From NCBI GenBank assembly GCA_026874595.1, contig CM049312.1, positions 25,971,956-26,035,955 of the forward strand: 64,000 nt of DNA. Reading direction: 5' to 3'. This DNA comes from Sipunculus nudus. Taxonomy: Eukaryota; Annelida; Sipuncula; Golfingiida; Sipunculidae. Below are positions 1-13,337 of the stretch, piece after piece. A program made the translations under genes and the position numbers. Under the pieces are notes generated by a model. That model was not told the origin of the DNA. It searched no databases and saw only the letters and a program-made list of their open reading frames with translations. Positions within the stretch are counted from its first letter, which is position 1; the number at the start of each line of letters is the position of its first letter.

Positions 1-1984
1 TATATCAAGCTTGATAATCATAAAACAACGTTGAGTTATGCAAGTAAAGAATAAGCGGTGGAAATACTGGAATTATTTATTTTTGCTGTACATAACATTG
101 ACCTAAAACCTAAAACTTCGGTATGATCAAAAGAACTCTAATTTTGACCTGCTGGCTTGCTGGGGTTGACATGTTAGTGTTAATAGTCACGGATGTCACA
201 TTCTAAAATACTCAATGACGGTAATAAATCATACGTAAGTCAATTTATGAAGATATAAATATTGTGAAAAGATGTGCATACCTTAGTTTTAATACTTATG
301 CGGCATTTAACACATGTTTAAGCATATTTAAACGACCATGGGTTTACGGATGTACATGTTTTCATTATCTTACTTCATTCTATAAAAGTATTGTGCCATA
401 TGTATTGATAAAAAAGAGAACAATGAGTATTACAGATATACCCCCTCAGTGTACAAAAGACTCCGCTCAATTATAGTCTAAGAGTCATAAGCGAAGAAAC
501 ATAATTAAAAATATATATATAAATGCACGGAACACTCTTGATAACAAATATATAAGACATATCCGTCGGCCTTGATCAGAGAACTTCGTAATAGGTGATA
601 ATGGTTTTATGTCTTGTTGAGTGGTCTGATGCTTTTTACTGTGCATGTTTTTTACAGGTGGATTGTTACAAATACATTTTCAAAAATAGGTTTATTAAAG
701 ACCGTGATTTTTTTGTTCACATAGAAGGCATGACATACAAACAGAATGCACTGAGATCGAAAAAAGATACTTTAAAGTAATCACCCTGCAAAATTACTTT
801 TGGATAAAATTAAAATTCAACCCTACTTCAGCATCTGCTTGGCTTAGTAGAAAAACCTCCGAAGGATGTAAATTATATATATCCAGCCACACAAGGGGTC
901 CAACTACGAACCTTTCAAGGTTCCTCACTCAGTCCACAACGAATAACATTTAAAGTTCCATACCGGAACCTTGAAAGAGGGTCCAGATGGAACCTGTAAG
1001 AACCCCCGAGAAGTTCCTTAGAGAACCATATACTTAAGATCCAGTTTGAACTTTCAAAGGCTCACTATCTGTGCACTCTTTTTTATTCTATCAGGAACCC
1101 TTTTATCTTAGAGTAAAGTTTTATATTTTACCTGACATTTAACACAGGAGGTATATTGTACGGGATTCGACAGATCGAAATGGAGGTAAGTAACCACTCT
1201 TGCCGGATGCAAAATATGATTAAAAATCCTGTCCCAACCAGACACTGGATGTGCATGGAGAATGACTTATACCAGAAGTTTCGATGCCATTGATCAAGGC
1301 GCCAAAAGTCTGCCTTGTTCTTCTGAAAGAACGTCAATCGTGCCACCGACAGGCGGAGCCATATTCTGTTCACCTGTCCAAAATGCAGGTGCTGGCGAAT
1401 TGGTACATTGTGTTAGCTATCGTGGCACGTTCCTGCAAAACATGTTCCACGGTTGTTGTCAGGCTATATAATGGCCCACTTATACCTGTCTGGAAACCAA
1501 AAATAAATCAATGGATGCCTATAGCTGTTTTTCTTTCTTGTCAAATGGCTGTGACTTGTGACAGTGTGATCCAGCTGCTAAATTAATGTGTTTGTGTCTG
1601 TTTATTCACATATTTCGAACTAGCTTTAACCCAAGCATTTTACTGTCAAACATAAAAAAAATCTTTCTAGTTTTGACAGATGACATGTATATTATTAGAT
1701 TAGTTTGTCCATAAATTAAACCAGTATATTTAAAATTAATTTGAATATTTTATAAATTAATAGGTATATACTTATTTAGAAAAATAAGTCTTGATATTAT
1801 GTTTTCTTGGCCCAAAGATTTTTAAAAATGTTTCGTGCTGGTAGGTTGCATAATTAAATCATAATCTAGTGATTACATAAGGCGTTTATCTGTTTCTTTT
1901 ATTTCATATATTACCGTAAAGGTGCTTTTCCATAAGTGCGTAGTCCGTATCCGTAGTCCGCATAAATCGCTGGGTTGACTGTGT
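1..1984. other. AT-rich non-coding DNA
   Basis: Apart from the inverted repeat at 912-977 nothing is supported. Overlapping short frames near 1128-1586 occur on both strands with no recognisable product. Confidence 0.5.
912..977. repeat. 13-bp perfect inverted repeat
   Basis: CTTTCAAGGTTCC at 912-924 and GGAACCTTGAAAG at 965-977 are exact complements around a 40-base loop. Further AGGTTCC/GGAACC variants lie nearby. It may be the core of a small palindromic element. Confidence 0.5.
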
Positions 1985-2288
1985 CCTGCAGCGAACAATC
2001 AACTTTCTTGCTAACCTTGTTTTAGGATCTAAAGGTTTTTCTTTGTGGATTATTTTACGCATATATTAGGTGTGAAAATATGTTTCTTGGCCAACGGTCA
2101 GCCTTGGACAATTTTTGCTAATTAGCATAAAACAAAATGGCCGCCAAAATATACGATACTGAAAAAAAATACCATTATTACCTCAACATTTGACATAGAG
2201 GGTCAAGCAATACATCGATTCCAGGGTATTATGACCCAGAGAATTCAATTGTAGTGTTATTATATCCGTAATGACCCCAATTTTCTAC
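1985..2288 (-). repeat. Dispersed repeat, inverted partner of 4845-5143
   Basis: Reversed, this segment aligns with 4845-5143 at roughly 80 percent by eye, through blocks such as GACCCTCTATGTCAAATG, GGCGGCCATTTTGTTTTAT and ATATTTTCACACCT. No coding region or terminal repeats were recognised, so the class is unknown. The two copies are about 2.6 kb apart in opposite orientation. Confidence 0.7.
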
Positions 2289-4844
2289 CTACCCATCCGT
2301 CCAGCGTCCTATAAGTGTGACTTGTTAGCGGGACTCGCATGATAAAAGAATGTGTTTTTATTGTAGAGAGTATTATGAAGGGTGTAGGAACGGACAAAGC
2401 TGTCACATGAAAAACTAACTGGTCTCTCAAAATTTTTTACATATGATTATAGTAGAATCCAAAAGCATGACATACAGGTGGGTCATACTTGAAATTCCCC
2501 TCCCCTCTTTCTCTGTGACCTTTCACGTACGTCTTTACATATTTTGTCAAAGGGTATTTAACTGTAAACTTGCATATGTGGCCGATAACATTCACATATT
2601 TAGGATAAATATTTTTATGTTTTACTTCCCTTGTTTGTTATTTGTTTGCTCTGTCTGTATCAGTATCTTTACTACAAATTTTGTATATAGGGTGACACAC
2701 AAGAAACAATCCTTTAACTTTGAAGACGATCCCCACTATAAGAGTTTTTCTTTACCTGATTCGAGGGCGATGGTCATTTTCTTCGGCGCCTTTGTTCTAA
2801 AACTTATCTGAGATCTAACCATGGGTTTGATAAATCGTGAAACACATTTTCTATGAAAAAATACAGCACAGTTTGATGAGGTTTCTGGCGGAATCTGTGG
2901 TATTTGACTACTTTCTAGTTTTTGATGATATTCTGGTTATGTATCTGTCCGGCTCAGATCACAAATATGTAGCAACGTTTAAAATTTCCCTACTTGATTT
3001 GTTAGTAATTTCTCTATGTGCCGTGCTGTTCCAACCTCTTCAAAGGTTTGTAAAAGTATAGACGCACTGTGCCACCAATACATCGATAAACATCTTTTGA
3101 GACACAAGCCTCTCTCAGTAAATGGAAAAAATACCTGTGGGTAAGGTAGGTACACGACCACACAGCTAAGACAGGTGGATCTCAGAATCTACCAGTATAC
3201 TCTCAACCCGACCGCAACTGACATGCACTCGCCCCTCCATTATTTACCAGAAGCAAGTATGATCTTCTGCGGGCTTTCTGACAAAAAAAAAACTTCATTA
3301 GAATTTTTTCTTGACCATATCCAGGATCGAGAGCAGGATAGGAGTTTCCAAGTCCAAGACCTATAATATTTCTCGCGATGAGCATCGATTTAGTGCCCTA
3401 AAAATTTCATTTAAAAATATATTAAAATAGTTTTTTTCACCCTGATATTCAGGCGTCCTATTCAAAACTGGAAATGCAAACAAAGAGGAAAAATAAAAAG
3501 AAAATAATATTATTACACACCAGACCTTGTATATTGAATTGAGCTTGTACAGCTGACATACGAGTTTGACGTCATTATTCAATAATTGAGTACGACAATA
3601 CATTTTAATTACGTTTCATAAAGCAATAATAAAGGAATATGTATGAAGAAATTCATTATTTTTTTCTTTTCTTATGCATGCGACTCACAGCCTCAGGTGT
3701 GCATTAATTTATATAGTCGACCATAATGAAACATCATCGAAACTGAGATGTTCTTAATATCAGTGTCGGAACCAGTGTCGTACCCGATAGCAAACTATTC
3801 CTTTTGATTAAAGCCGCCTTCCCCCATATAGCTTTTTGTATGTACAGGTTTCTGCTGCAATCCAAGGTCATCACCTTTTCTGTTTTCTTGGGAAATGTAG
3901 CTTAGTCATCCCCAAGCGTTAAATGTTGGCTTATTTAAGGCATATGAGTAATTATTAATGATTCTGTAGCCATTTATAGGCAGTTCACGGAAAATTATTT
4001 TGTTGTCTGCATTTGTAATTCAGCTATCATTTTATGAGGTTTTAATTATGTGTGAATCAATGAATTTGAGATATCATCTAACAGAACAAAATTTCACATT
4101 ACTTATTATGTTACGTGTTTCTATAATATGTGCCTGCTTAATATATATCATAAATTGCATTTAACCTGCCAGCTTTTGTGTGCATGAATGTGAATACATC
4201 ACTATGTTGCCGATTTGAGTCATGCATTTTTTAGGTTCAAAGTTTCAGAAAGGAATTTTTTTACCTACATTATGATGCATAACACCGACGGTAAACATTT
4301 TTCGGGGGCGCTTCATAAAACACTCCTATGACGCATTAATCATCGTTTAAATAAGTTGAGTTTTTTTTTTTTTTTACGCTGAAGCTGTAGGTATTCCTGA
4401 GATATTTAATAACAGAAATGACGTCAGAACGATGTGTTCATCATATTTGTTATTGTTATTTGTTATGTCATATTTTGCTATTGACTAAATTTGTATGTTT
4501 CCTTAATGACATTTAAAAAATCCAATAAAATTCATGCTCTTATGGTCACCTTTCTCTGAAAATCTGTTCAATTTAATACAAAATCTAAAGCATTAGTTTT
4601 TTCTGGTTTAGCCACAGAAAATAGATAAATGAGTTGGATTTGCACAGGCAAGTCGGCATAGGTGACCAAAGCTCAATGTATATCAGCTGTTTTCCAGAAC
4701 GTTTTATCATCTACATCTATACTTAAGTGTTTATTTAGTTTCATTTGTTACCCTCTATCTGCAGAATGCTTTGGAACACACGTTCTAACCAAATCCTGTG
4801 TTCAGTATATTCACATTTTTTTTTCAAATGGCAGAACAGCTATT
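2289..4844. other. Spacer between the inverted repeat copies
   Basis: AT-rich with scattered short frames on both strands, none resembling a protein. No terminal repeats or transposase fragments were seen. Confidence 0.5.
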
Positions 4845-5143
4845 TTGAAAATAGTGGTCATTATGTCTACAGCAATACCAACATTGTATTCTCTTGGTCG
4901 TAATACCCCAGAATCCATGTGTTGGATCACCCTCTATGTCAAATGTAATTATGGCATTTTTTGTTATTTTAGTGTTATTTTTAGGCGGCCATTTTGTTTT
5001 ATACTAATTTGCAAAAAATGCCCAAAGCAGACAGCAGGCCTAGCAACATATTTTCACACCTGACATGTGGGCAAACAAAATCCACAAAGAAAAAAAACTT
5101 AAGACCCTAAATCAAGGTTTCAATGAGTTCAGTGGCGGCTGGA
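4845..5143 (+). repeat. Dispersed repeat, forward copy
   Basis: This copy runs from about GTGGTCATTATG to AAGGTTTCAATGAG. An open frame of about 130 codons that spans part of it (4662-5063) is low-complexity and is not conserved in the partner copy, so I do not call it a gene. Confidence 0.7.
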
Positions 5144-5845
5144 CTTAAAAGTATGCTTTATTAAATACTTTGGACCTGGATTCATTAATGGACCCTTCAG
5201 TTCGTATTTTTTTTCAGTTTGATAATAAATATGCTTTTATGTGAGGGCATCAATATTATACGAAGACTTTAACCTAAAGTAATTATAAAACCGCCCAGTG
5301 CCAGGAAAGAGAAAACTCGTTTTTTCCTAGTGTGAGATTCCCATCACGAATGGCATACATTACATTTGTGGAAGATAAGAAAAAGCAGAGTGATAAGCGC
5401 TAGGAGCGGAGCATTATAGTCAGCGTCAGACCGGCGCCGGGTTCAAGTTCGTCCACTAAATCCCATCACGCCATCTACATGATTTTTTTTACGGGATGAG
5501 TACATTTGTGTAGGAGACTTTTATGGCGACAATCGGTGGCGGATTTCGATTGTGGTAATCCCTTAGCCCTGTCTTGAGATGCTCTTGAGGGGGTGGTGCG
5601 TGCCACTCCTTCGTGCCTGGAGAACACAAACCTCCATGTCACACTTCTGTTCTGAACAGAACAATACACCGTCTCTGCACGGTCTGGTCTGTCAGAAATA
5701 CTCAGCATCCATGTGTCCATAAACATTCTGCAGGGGGATCCATCAGGCGATTTCAGAAACTGCACACTTTTCCTATTCTACGTCTGCTGGCAAGAAAAAA
5801 TAGGTATAATAACCCGAACACTAACACACATTTCTTTCTCTCTCT

Positions 5846-5848
5846 ATG

Positions 5849-5880
<32 letters not shown>

Positions 5881-5883
5881 AGT
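5846..5883. repeat. TA then TG microsatellite
   Basis: (TA)n passes into (TG)n; the same TA/TG pairing recurs at 22288-22324 (as CA then TA) and near 55.5 kb. Confidence 0.85.
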
Positions 5884-6116
5884 GTGTAGGGGTATGTGTA
5901 TGTACTCAGACATGTTCACAGAAATACGTTAATTAAAACCCGTCCACACTTACGTGTGTTATTATATACTTAAATACCAGCGTTTTTTCCCTAAAAAATT
6001 TCTAGCTTTTTGCTATATGTAATAAATACAAAAATCTTCATAAATGTAAACAGGAAACCATCCCCATTTCCTATTTAAATATTTTACATCCATGTAACAG
6101 TGGTAACAGCTAGTAG

Positions 6117-6560
6117 GACTCGAGCCGGGACTCGAGTCAACTTTTTAGGGACTTCGACTCGAGGGTCCCCTGTTCTCTGACTTGTACTCGGTTTCAGAGG
6201 TAAGGCCTCGAGAAATCAGGTTAGGTACATCTGGAGTTCAGTCGAAAAAAGAAAAGATCTGTCAAGTGATACGAAGAGTTATGTACATGTGCGAACTACT
6301 AACATAAAATTAGAAAAAAAATACTATATATTACCAAGCTTTAGGGTATGTTATCAGGAGATGTTATTACACATTAAATTCAAATTTTGTGTATAAATTA
6401 ACATTAAACACAGGGTAATCTCAAAATTTCCCGTTTCAATTTCTTTAAATTAGGATATTTGTAATGGACTCGGAATCGGGGTAAAACTTACTCGGACTCA
6501 AAGAGGGTGGACTAAGACTCAAACCTGTAGGTTTCGGCCTTCAACTTAAGTGGCCCCGAA
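6117..6560. repeat. GACTCGAG-rich repeat, probably transposon-derived
   Basis: GACTCGAG occurs at 6117-6124, 6129-6136 and 6156-6163. About 350 bases later come GGACTCGG, CTCGGACTC and GACTAAGACTC. This concentration of one motif at two ends about 450 bases apart resembles hAT subterminal repeats, but I could not define clean terminal inverted repeats. Confidence 0.4.
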
Positions 6561-9136
6561 TCTGATAGTGTCGTCTCGACAACATCACTGCTATGCAACC
6601 ATAATGGGTTAGAGGCGGTCTTTTCGCTTACTTTGCTGCACGGCATGCCAAATGATTCCTTCCTTGTTCCGTGTGCCTTTGGTCAGAGCATAAAGACTGC
6701 CAGCTTCTGTGGCCATAAAGGTTTCAAGAAAGAGTTTAAGGGGACAATGCACAGGTACCCGTTTTTCTCATTTATCCGTCTGGCAGAGAAATCTATAGCT
6801 TCTGTCTCTTTCTTCTCTATACTTCACTTGCTTCAATTTCGTTTTATCATTATCCAAAAAAGGCAGGAGTCTACGGTTTGCTAACATGAAAAGGTATGGA
6901 ACAGGCTGGGTGCAAAGCATTAAACGTGACACATCAAGGAAAGCCGCGGTCACCAAGGATACCGACTCCGCCATAAGAGGCAAAAAGCCAACTCATTTAG
7001 CAATGTTATATTTCCTCCAGCGAATAATAAAGTCTTCTGAGATTTCCTATCCAGGTCACAGCAAAACGGCCACAAGGTAGCTGTATTACCCGTTTTGCTT
7101 CTGATATCTTGTTCTTGATCATTTTGTTAGTATAAACGAATACTTAAGCATTGAACATGAACACCAAGAAACACAGACACCTCAAAGTGGGCCATTGAAA
7201 TTTGAAAAAAGAAAAATCTCTAAAATTCAAAACCGATTCCACTATTATGGAAACCGTCATTCTCAAGTTTCGTTTTGTATTTTTAATTGAGGTGTTCAAT
7301 GATAAAGGGCTTACCGAAACAAAAGGAGTCATTAAAAATGTAGTGAATCAAAATGTTAAAGCGGTCACCTATCAATCGCTGGAAACTCTAAAAGCAGACA
7401 AACAAAATTATTTTGCTACGGACTGTGCGAAAAAAAATATGTTGCGAGCGGTTGATTTTTATTTTATCATTCGGGACACAATCCTTTTTCCGTGAATAAG
7501 AAATAAAATATATATTACATTATAATCTTCCGTTTAAATATTGCTTACAGAGAGTGCTCAGTTAAAAACAAGTATCCTTTACAATAATAATAAAAAAAGG
7601 ACGAAACAGGACCAAATAAAACCAGCTTTCATATTTGCCCATGGGAAGCAATTTTTGGATTAAATATTTGATCTTTAGGCAGTCTGCTCAGAAAAGATAG
7701 CATATCAACAATCTTGTTGTCACAAAAAATATAAGTTTTCTGTCGACGCAGATTAGTTCACTACCAGAGGTCAAATGTCGTTTGTTATTATAATTGAACA
7801 TCTAAACTGCTTTTGAATAGTATTGCTCCTCACCACGATCATCTGTTAAATTATTAAACTGTAATGGATTTATTACCAATGAAAAGAACGGTGATTACAG
7901 TGCAAAACACTGCAAACATAAGATAAATTCTAAACTAAAAATGTTCTTTGTTATTGTTGGCATACAAAACATAGTAGAAACTATGCACAAATGCATAATA
8001 TGAAGTCAGACACCGAATGAAAGCAAATGAGGCCTTGGATCGGAACTGAGGCTGGGTTTACATAGGTTACGAGCATGCAGCAGGACAGTGCGGCATTACA
8101 ACCAGGTTCATTAGAGGAGGTTCAGCACGGCAGAGCGGCCAACATAATCAACAATCATATCCAACTCTCAGTTCTCAAGGAAACAGGGTTGTGACCTAAT
8201 TCCGCTGTATATCCCGGGTTGTCTATATCCAGTGGTCTGATTAATGGCAATATTAGGCTCAGGGGAGTGGTCCTGATAGGACTCCAGATTTCTAGGCAAA
8301 TAAGGTCACGGTGTCCTAATGGAGACGTGACGAAGTCGGGCAGCACTATTATATGCTCAGCGGAGGCGACCAAACGGTCTCATGCTCCACTGTATTTACA
8401 CGAATATTTGCTGACACCATGGATATGGACCAAATAATTTCCCCCTTATGGCTCTATACATACAATTATATTTTTCTACTCTTTTTATCATTTCCCAATA
8501 TAGCATTTCGTTTATTTTTATTTCATGAGCACATGAACGTTTCTAATGTTTTATCAAGATTGTTTTTGCCGAAGAATACTGTAATTATTCGTTTTCAATT
8601 TCTATTTTTCATGAATTGTTTATTATATACTCGTTTTTTTATTTTTATAAAACCACTTAACGGTATCTTTCAGAAGTATGATTGCTTACATCCTACATAA
8701 ACCTTATATTTTTAAACAGGCATTAAACGTATTTCGTATTGTCTGCAATTCTGTATTTGATGATATATGCATTTAAAGAACACACATTCATTAAATAAAT
8801 ATCAAATGTTTGCGCATTAATATACTTTGAAATATATAATGAAATATTATTATTCATCCGACTATTTAAAATTAAAAATTTCATTCTAAAACGTATGTTT
8901 TTTTTTTTCAACAATAGAACTTATCCACGAGCACACGCTCTGTGCGTAATGTTCGTCTGCGATTTTAGGGGCCAAAGAGCCAGCGGTGAAGGTTTTATTT
9001 CATGGAACAATACATAATATGACAGAGATTGACTTTTACCTCCCATGTAAGGATAAAATTACGAAAAAGACCGTGGGTTTTACAATGTCGCACGACAGAA
9101 TCAGGGTCGAGAAGTTGTAATGTCAACGAATGTTAA
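6561..9136. other. Non-coding DNA with a GC-richer island at about 8040-8435
   Basis: Most is AT-rich. The island around 8040-8435 has near-balanced GC, is open on both strands over about 70 codons and contains GGTCACGGTGTCC. No protein family is recognised. It may be a regulatory or conserved non-coding element. Confidence 0.3.
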
Positions 9137-9559
9137 GCCGACCTGCTATCTACCAATTTTTCCAGCTGATCTTTGGCCGACCGGAAAAATCGGTAGACCG
9201 GTACCGCTTGCCCATCTTGTTTTTATAATCCGGCAGGAAAAATTGGCATTCAAATTGTTTGACGATGTCAAGGATTATCCGGCTGATTTTTATCCCGTTG
9301 GAAAATTCGGCAGATGTGATGACGGAACCGAAAAAAAAAAAACCAACTGATATACAACCTTTCTTTCCCTCTTTTGATCATTCCTGACGCCGTTAACAAT
9401 CCTGGAGAGGAAATCATATGAGACCAAATAAACAGAAAAATATGGCGATCTGTACGGAAAGTCGGTAGGTGTGCGGAAACTTGCCGGCTAAACTGGTAGA
9501 TTTTTCCGGCCGATTAAAGAAAATGACCGGCAAAATAAATCGATAGATAAGAGGACGGC
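9137..9559. mobile_element. MITE with long imperfect inverted ends and CCGG-type subterminal repeats
   Basis: The left end GCCGACCTGCTATCTACC matches the reversed right end GCCGTCCTCTTATCTATC. Inside the ends, variants of CCGGAAAAATC occur in both orientations (for example GACCGGAAAAATCGGTAGAC on the left and GGTAGATTTTTCCGGCC on the right). There is no transposase frame. The clustered subterminal motifs are the sort that bind hAT-type transposases. Confidence 0.65.
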
Positions 9560-10662
9560 TTTAGACTGATGCTTAAGGAAAAAAATCAGAAACTAGCATT
9601 AGATGAAGACGGGAAAGACATTGACAGCTGTTTCGGCCATCTTTTTGTCGCCGTTTTGTTCATGTGAAATGGCGGACCGAAAGCTTTACTGTTGCGCTTG
9701 GTCCGATTATATCATTAGAATAAAGAAGAATAAATAAAATCGGTGTAATATGCATAAAAAAATCAGGCCAGTATGAAAAAGTATCCTACTGTCCGACGCC
9801 ATGTTCCGATTCGATATAAAATCACAGATTATATTTTGCACGACAAAAAATATCGATATATGGACATAAATCGATATGTCTTTTTGATGTGATGTATCGT
9901 AGTGTCGATGAGACACAATGTCTTCTATAAATACTAAATATTTAACAAATATATTATGCATACGTTTAATATCATGTCTTCGTTTTTAGGCTATCAGATT
10001 TCACTCATCAATAGGTGGACTTAAAACAAAAGAAAACGTTTTCAAATGTAAGACGATTTTACAAATTATTTCAAAATAGAATATTGCTATGTTATTTAAA
10101 ATTGTTTATTTTATATAAATATTAAATTCATGTTTGGCTTGTTTTATGTTATTCTGAAACAATAAAATTACATGAAAATTGCATTTACTAAGGGCATTAT
10201 GCGCACAGAAAGATGACTTTGTTCATCAACTTGAATCGTATATTGCAGTAGGTGCGTGTCTGTTTAAGTCGATCAACATCAAATCCCGATATACATATAT
10301 GTGAACATATAAGTGTTGCTTTTACATACTTTGACATTATGAAATGATTTTCTTTAACATATGCAGTCATATGTGCTGCTGCCAGGCACATGTAAATTTA
10401 CGTTTACAGGTGTTAGAGTAAATCGTAATATTTTGCTGCATTAATGATAAACATACGTTTTGTGTATAAGAAGGGTAAAATGTTATTTTTTATTGTATCA
10501 ATCAACTGTTTGCATTAAATTTAAAAAAAAAACTCGCTTTAGCGTACTAACACCATGATATTAAATCAAAGAAAGTATGGTTTTGAAGCAACAAGTTAAT
10601 AAATATTATAGTAGAGTAGGCAAAATAACTATACATTACATGTTCCAAATGTAACTAAAGTA
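9560..10662. other. AT-rich non-coding DNA
   Basis: No gene, RNA or defined repeat is visible. It may form part of the long UNC93A-like intron. Confidence 0.4.
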
Positions 10663-11128
10663 TTAAAGCTAGCTATTCATCTGCCTTTTATAAAGTTTTT
10701 TTTAATGGATAATTTGTTGATAACTCTGCGTAAGGGACAGTAGTTAGCTCCTGGTAACAAAAATTCTGTAATTCCTATGCGATGGATATATTTGCTATTT
10801 TATCCACAACTGTACGTAAGCACGGTATATGCACCAATGTTGACCAACAGAACAGCCACATAACCTAAAGTGGCTGGTTTAAATGTTGAAAAGGTCACCA
10901 TTTGCAAAACGCCCTTTGCAAACGCTCTAACCATCTGACTTGTTTCCAGAAGTCCTTGATGGAAGTGTTTGGATTATTTTGACCAGCCCCCTAGATGTTA
11001 TAAACAAGGGAACATAACCAAAAGGTTTCTGTGCGCTACGAGACAGGCGTTTTTTAACGATTTTGAGAAAATGTTCAGGGGATAATCATTAGTTGATAAA
11101 CAGTAGATGTCGGAATAGGCCCCTTTAT
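10663..11128 (+). mobile_element. TTAAAGGG MITE, copy 3 (most diverged)
   Basis: It starts TTAAAGCTAGC and ends GGCCCCTTTAT, with internal blocks such as CCATCTGACTTGTTTCCAG and TTTGGATTATTTTGACC that line up with the other two copies. It lies just downstream of the UNC93A-like exon, probably within that gene's intron. Confidence 0.6.
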
Positions 11129-11645
11129 GTGTGACAGGGGTATTTGCAGCTGACGTTAAGCAAATGACCAATCAATAAATAATTTATAAATGCTTTTATC
11201 ATTCATACATGTATTATACCCCCAGTTCTTTTGTGTGCCAGTTTGTGACCTGTCTAACAATGTGAATTGCATTAAACCACAGTATTAAACCACAGTGACA
11301 GCAATATTGCACCAGAAAAAGGATTGATCACAGATAATTTTGTTTCAAAAATACACTTCAAGGTTGAATGTATAGTCACTGAACGTCTTCTTTATTTTTG
11401 ATGGATTTATTGTGAACAATATTTATAAATGAATAATATTATGATAATATCGGTGTTTTACGGGTTTTGATTAGTATTCAAATGCGAATCAGTCATATAT
11501 ATTATTTGCATAACCTGATTTGACATTAAATTTCTTATTTGTTTTTGTGAATATAATTCAGGTATACGAAAAAAATGAATTATTGGGTTTTAATGTATTT
11601 ATCATGATTTGTTTAGTGTTGCTTTTTTTTAATTGTTTTACCTAC
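11129..11645 (-). other. Intron start of the UNC93A-like gene
   Basis: This AT-rich stretch follows the splice donor GTAGGT that ends the UNC93A-like exon. No exon encoding the remaining membrane segments is visible here. The intron probably continues leftwards through the adjoining MITE and perhaps beyond the window edge. Confidence 0.5.
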
Positions 11646-12665
11646 CTTTGTAAAGTCACCAATAACGAATCCTTTTGTTAGTCCGATGAAAACAACAAGT
11701 GGAATCAACAGCTGCAAGCGTGGATCCTCAAGACTACGTAACGTTGTCCCTAACAACTCGCATGACGTCATACCGTCATCGGACGACGTGTCGGAAGTGA
11801 CGTCACTCCGATCCAGTAGGACAGCAACTAGCACCATTGCCATGACAACGCAGCCAACATGGACCCCGAAAAGGGCAACCCTTACTCGCCAAGTCACATT
11901 GGTGATCTCATGAGCAATGCCATCTGCATAATTATGAACTCCGCAGTCGGACGAGCCGCAGGGTAAATGGGGCTTAGTCTCGTTAACGATATTTGCTTGC
12001 TTCGTTAGATTGTCCGACAGAGCTACAGATGTAATCAAATGTCCAGTAATTTGACTTATTTGAAGGAAGCCATCAAATACACCGGTAAACTTGCTTATTG
12101 TCTGCTCGAGTGGAAGTTTGTGAACGGCCGCGTGTTGTAAAGCTAATCCAGCCAGATGACTAGCCTGTGCACTCCACATCGGTCCAGACAAAAGTCCTAA
12201 AAGTATGGCGGCCGGCAGGTAAATGTGGGGTACCGGGTAAAAGTTACATGTCACATAGAGAAGAAGAAGGGCAAAACCCCCTGATATTACCCCCTTTGTT
12301 GTCAGTTTATGTATCATAAGCGGAGCAAGAATGCAGGAAATAATGGTGGCTCCGTACACGCAAGTCAACGACAATACACCTACCCCATCACGGTGGTGTA
12401 AAGTGCTCTGTAAGCTCTGCAGGGAAATAAAACTTGTCCACGCAAATGTGAAGGCAAGAGATAATACCAGTAGATTTTTCCGTGCCCCACTTTCACTGCT
12501 AATTTTCAGGGGCTGTTTCTCCCCAGTGGTGATCACCAAATTCCCTGATTTCAACATCGGAACTGCATTTGCAATTTCCTGGTATTTCATTGCATCAAAC
12601 TCCACTTTGCTTGCCTTCTGTATGTCATACAAGGCTTCTTCTGGTTTTTCTATTTTCTCCGCCAT
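11646..12665 (-). CDS. UNC93A: UNC-93 homologue A-like membrane protein, 5' coding exon (partial gene)
   Basis: This exon encodes about 340 residues of a major-facilitator-like UNC-93 family protein, a multi-pass membrane protein. Known relatives modulate potassium channels (worm UNC-93) or are putative transporters (UNC93A). About 65 hydrophilic N-terminal residues precede the first membrane segment, which carries the family block SLQSLQSTLHH. The GPMWSAQASHL motif lies near residue 165. A large loop follows, with CGSSDC and N-glycosylation sequons NET and NVT, then another membrane segment and a serine/aspartate-rich cytoplasmic loop. The exon ends at GFVIGDFTK, where AAG is followed by the donor GTAGGT; human UNC93A has GFLSSDYTR there. 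The open frame runs only ten codons past the donor. The ATG is supported by an in-frame TAA twelve bases upstream. Human UNC93A is about 457 residues, so roughly 150 C-terminal residues must lie in further exons, which I could not find to the left. Codons are clearly GC-richer than the flanks. Confidence 0.88.
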
Positions 12666-13337
12666 GTTCGTTTTTTTTTAATATGCAGAAGTAGATTACT
12701 TTCCTATTGCAATAACAAATGAGCCAGTACCTACTATTCTCGTATGGCACCCACAACAAGAGTAACTAAAATGGAGTTCGTTTGAAATTTTGACACATCT
12801 GATCATGTTAAAGTACAGCAGGACGTATTAAAACCTCGCCTTCTGTTTCTCCGCTCGCTTCAGTTTCCGTCACAATGCCTTCGGTAAACCATAATGGTAT
12901 TGCAATGGTAATCCAGTCGTGAGTTCTGTCAAATAGCAGACAGAAAATCCATATTTATAGTAATGAAAAGCAGGAGAGAAAAAAAGCTGTGTAGTACATT
13001 ACATTTCAGTCTAACCTTTTTTCACCCCCAACAAGACGTTACTTAAATTTGGTATATAATATTTCATACAAATCGTAAAGTTTCGTCAACAAAAGTAATA
13101 TAATACTTAAACTTCTACAAATAACGTGTTTTCATTAATAGGTAAGGGATATAAAGTTCATTTTGTAACGTTCAGGAAGAATATCAAGCCAGTTTGCGTT
13201 CTATTAAATACAGGAAACGAAGCTGTCAGAATGGGAGCATACACGATTCCTGTAAATGAAGACTTAGATAAATAGAGAGGTAAAAATGTCTAACATAAAC
13301 TTAATATTTATAGAAGGGATATAAGATATAACTTTAC
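12666..13337 (-). other. Putative 5' intron and leader between GC-rich block and UNC93A-like start
   Basis: The stretch is AT-rich without coding signal. On the minus strand a weak acceptor-like TTGCAATAG lies about 40 bases before the start codon, followed by a short leader with an A tract. If the GC-rich block upstream is exon 1, this is the intron. Confidence 0.3.

Noticed and set aside
4662-5063. A 133-codon frame
   Set aside because: It runs through a dispersed repeat whose partner copy does not conserve the frame, and its composition is low-quality.
5475-5936. Overlapping frames of 96 and 107 codons on opposite strands
   Set aside because: Neither resembles a known protein, the plus frame runs into a microsatellite, and both have unremarkable composition.
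11686-12681. Plus-strand frames at 11686-11913 and 12331-12681
   Set aside because: They are antisense shadows of the UNC93A-like exon.
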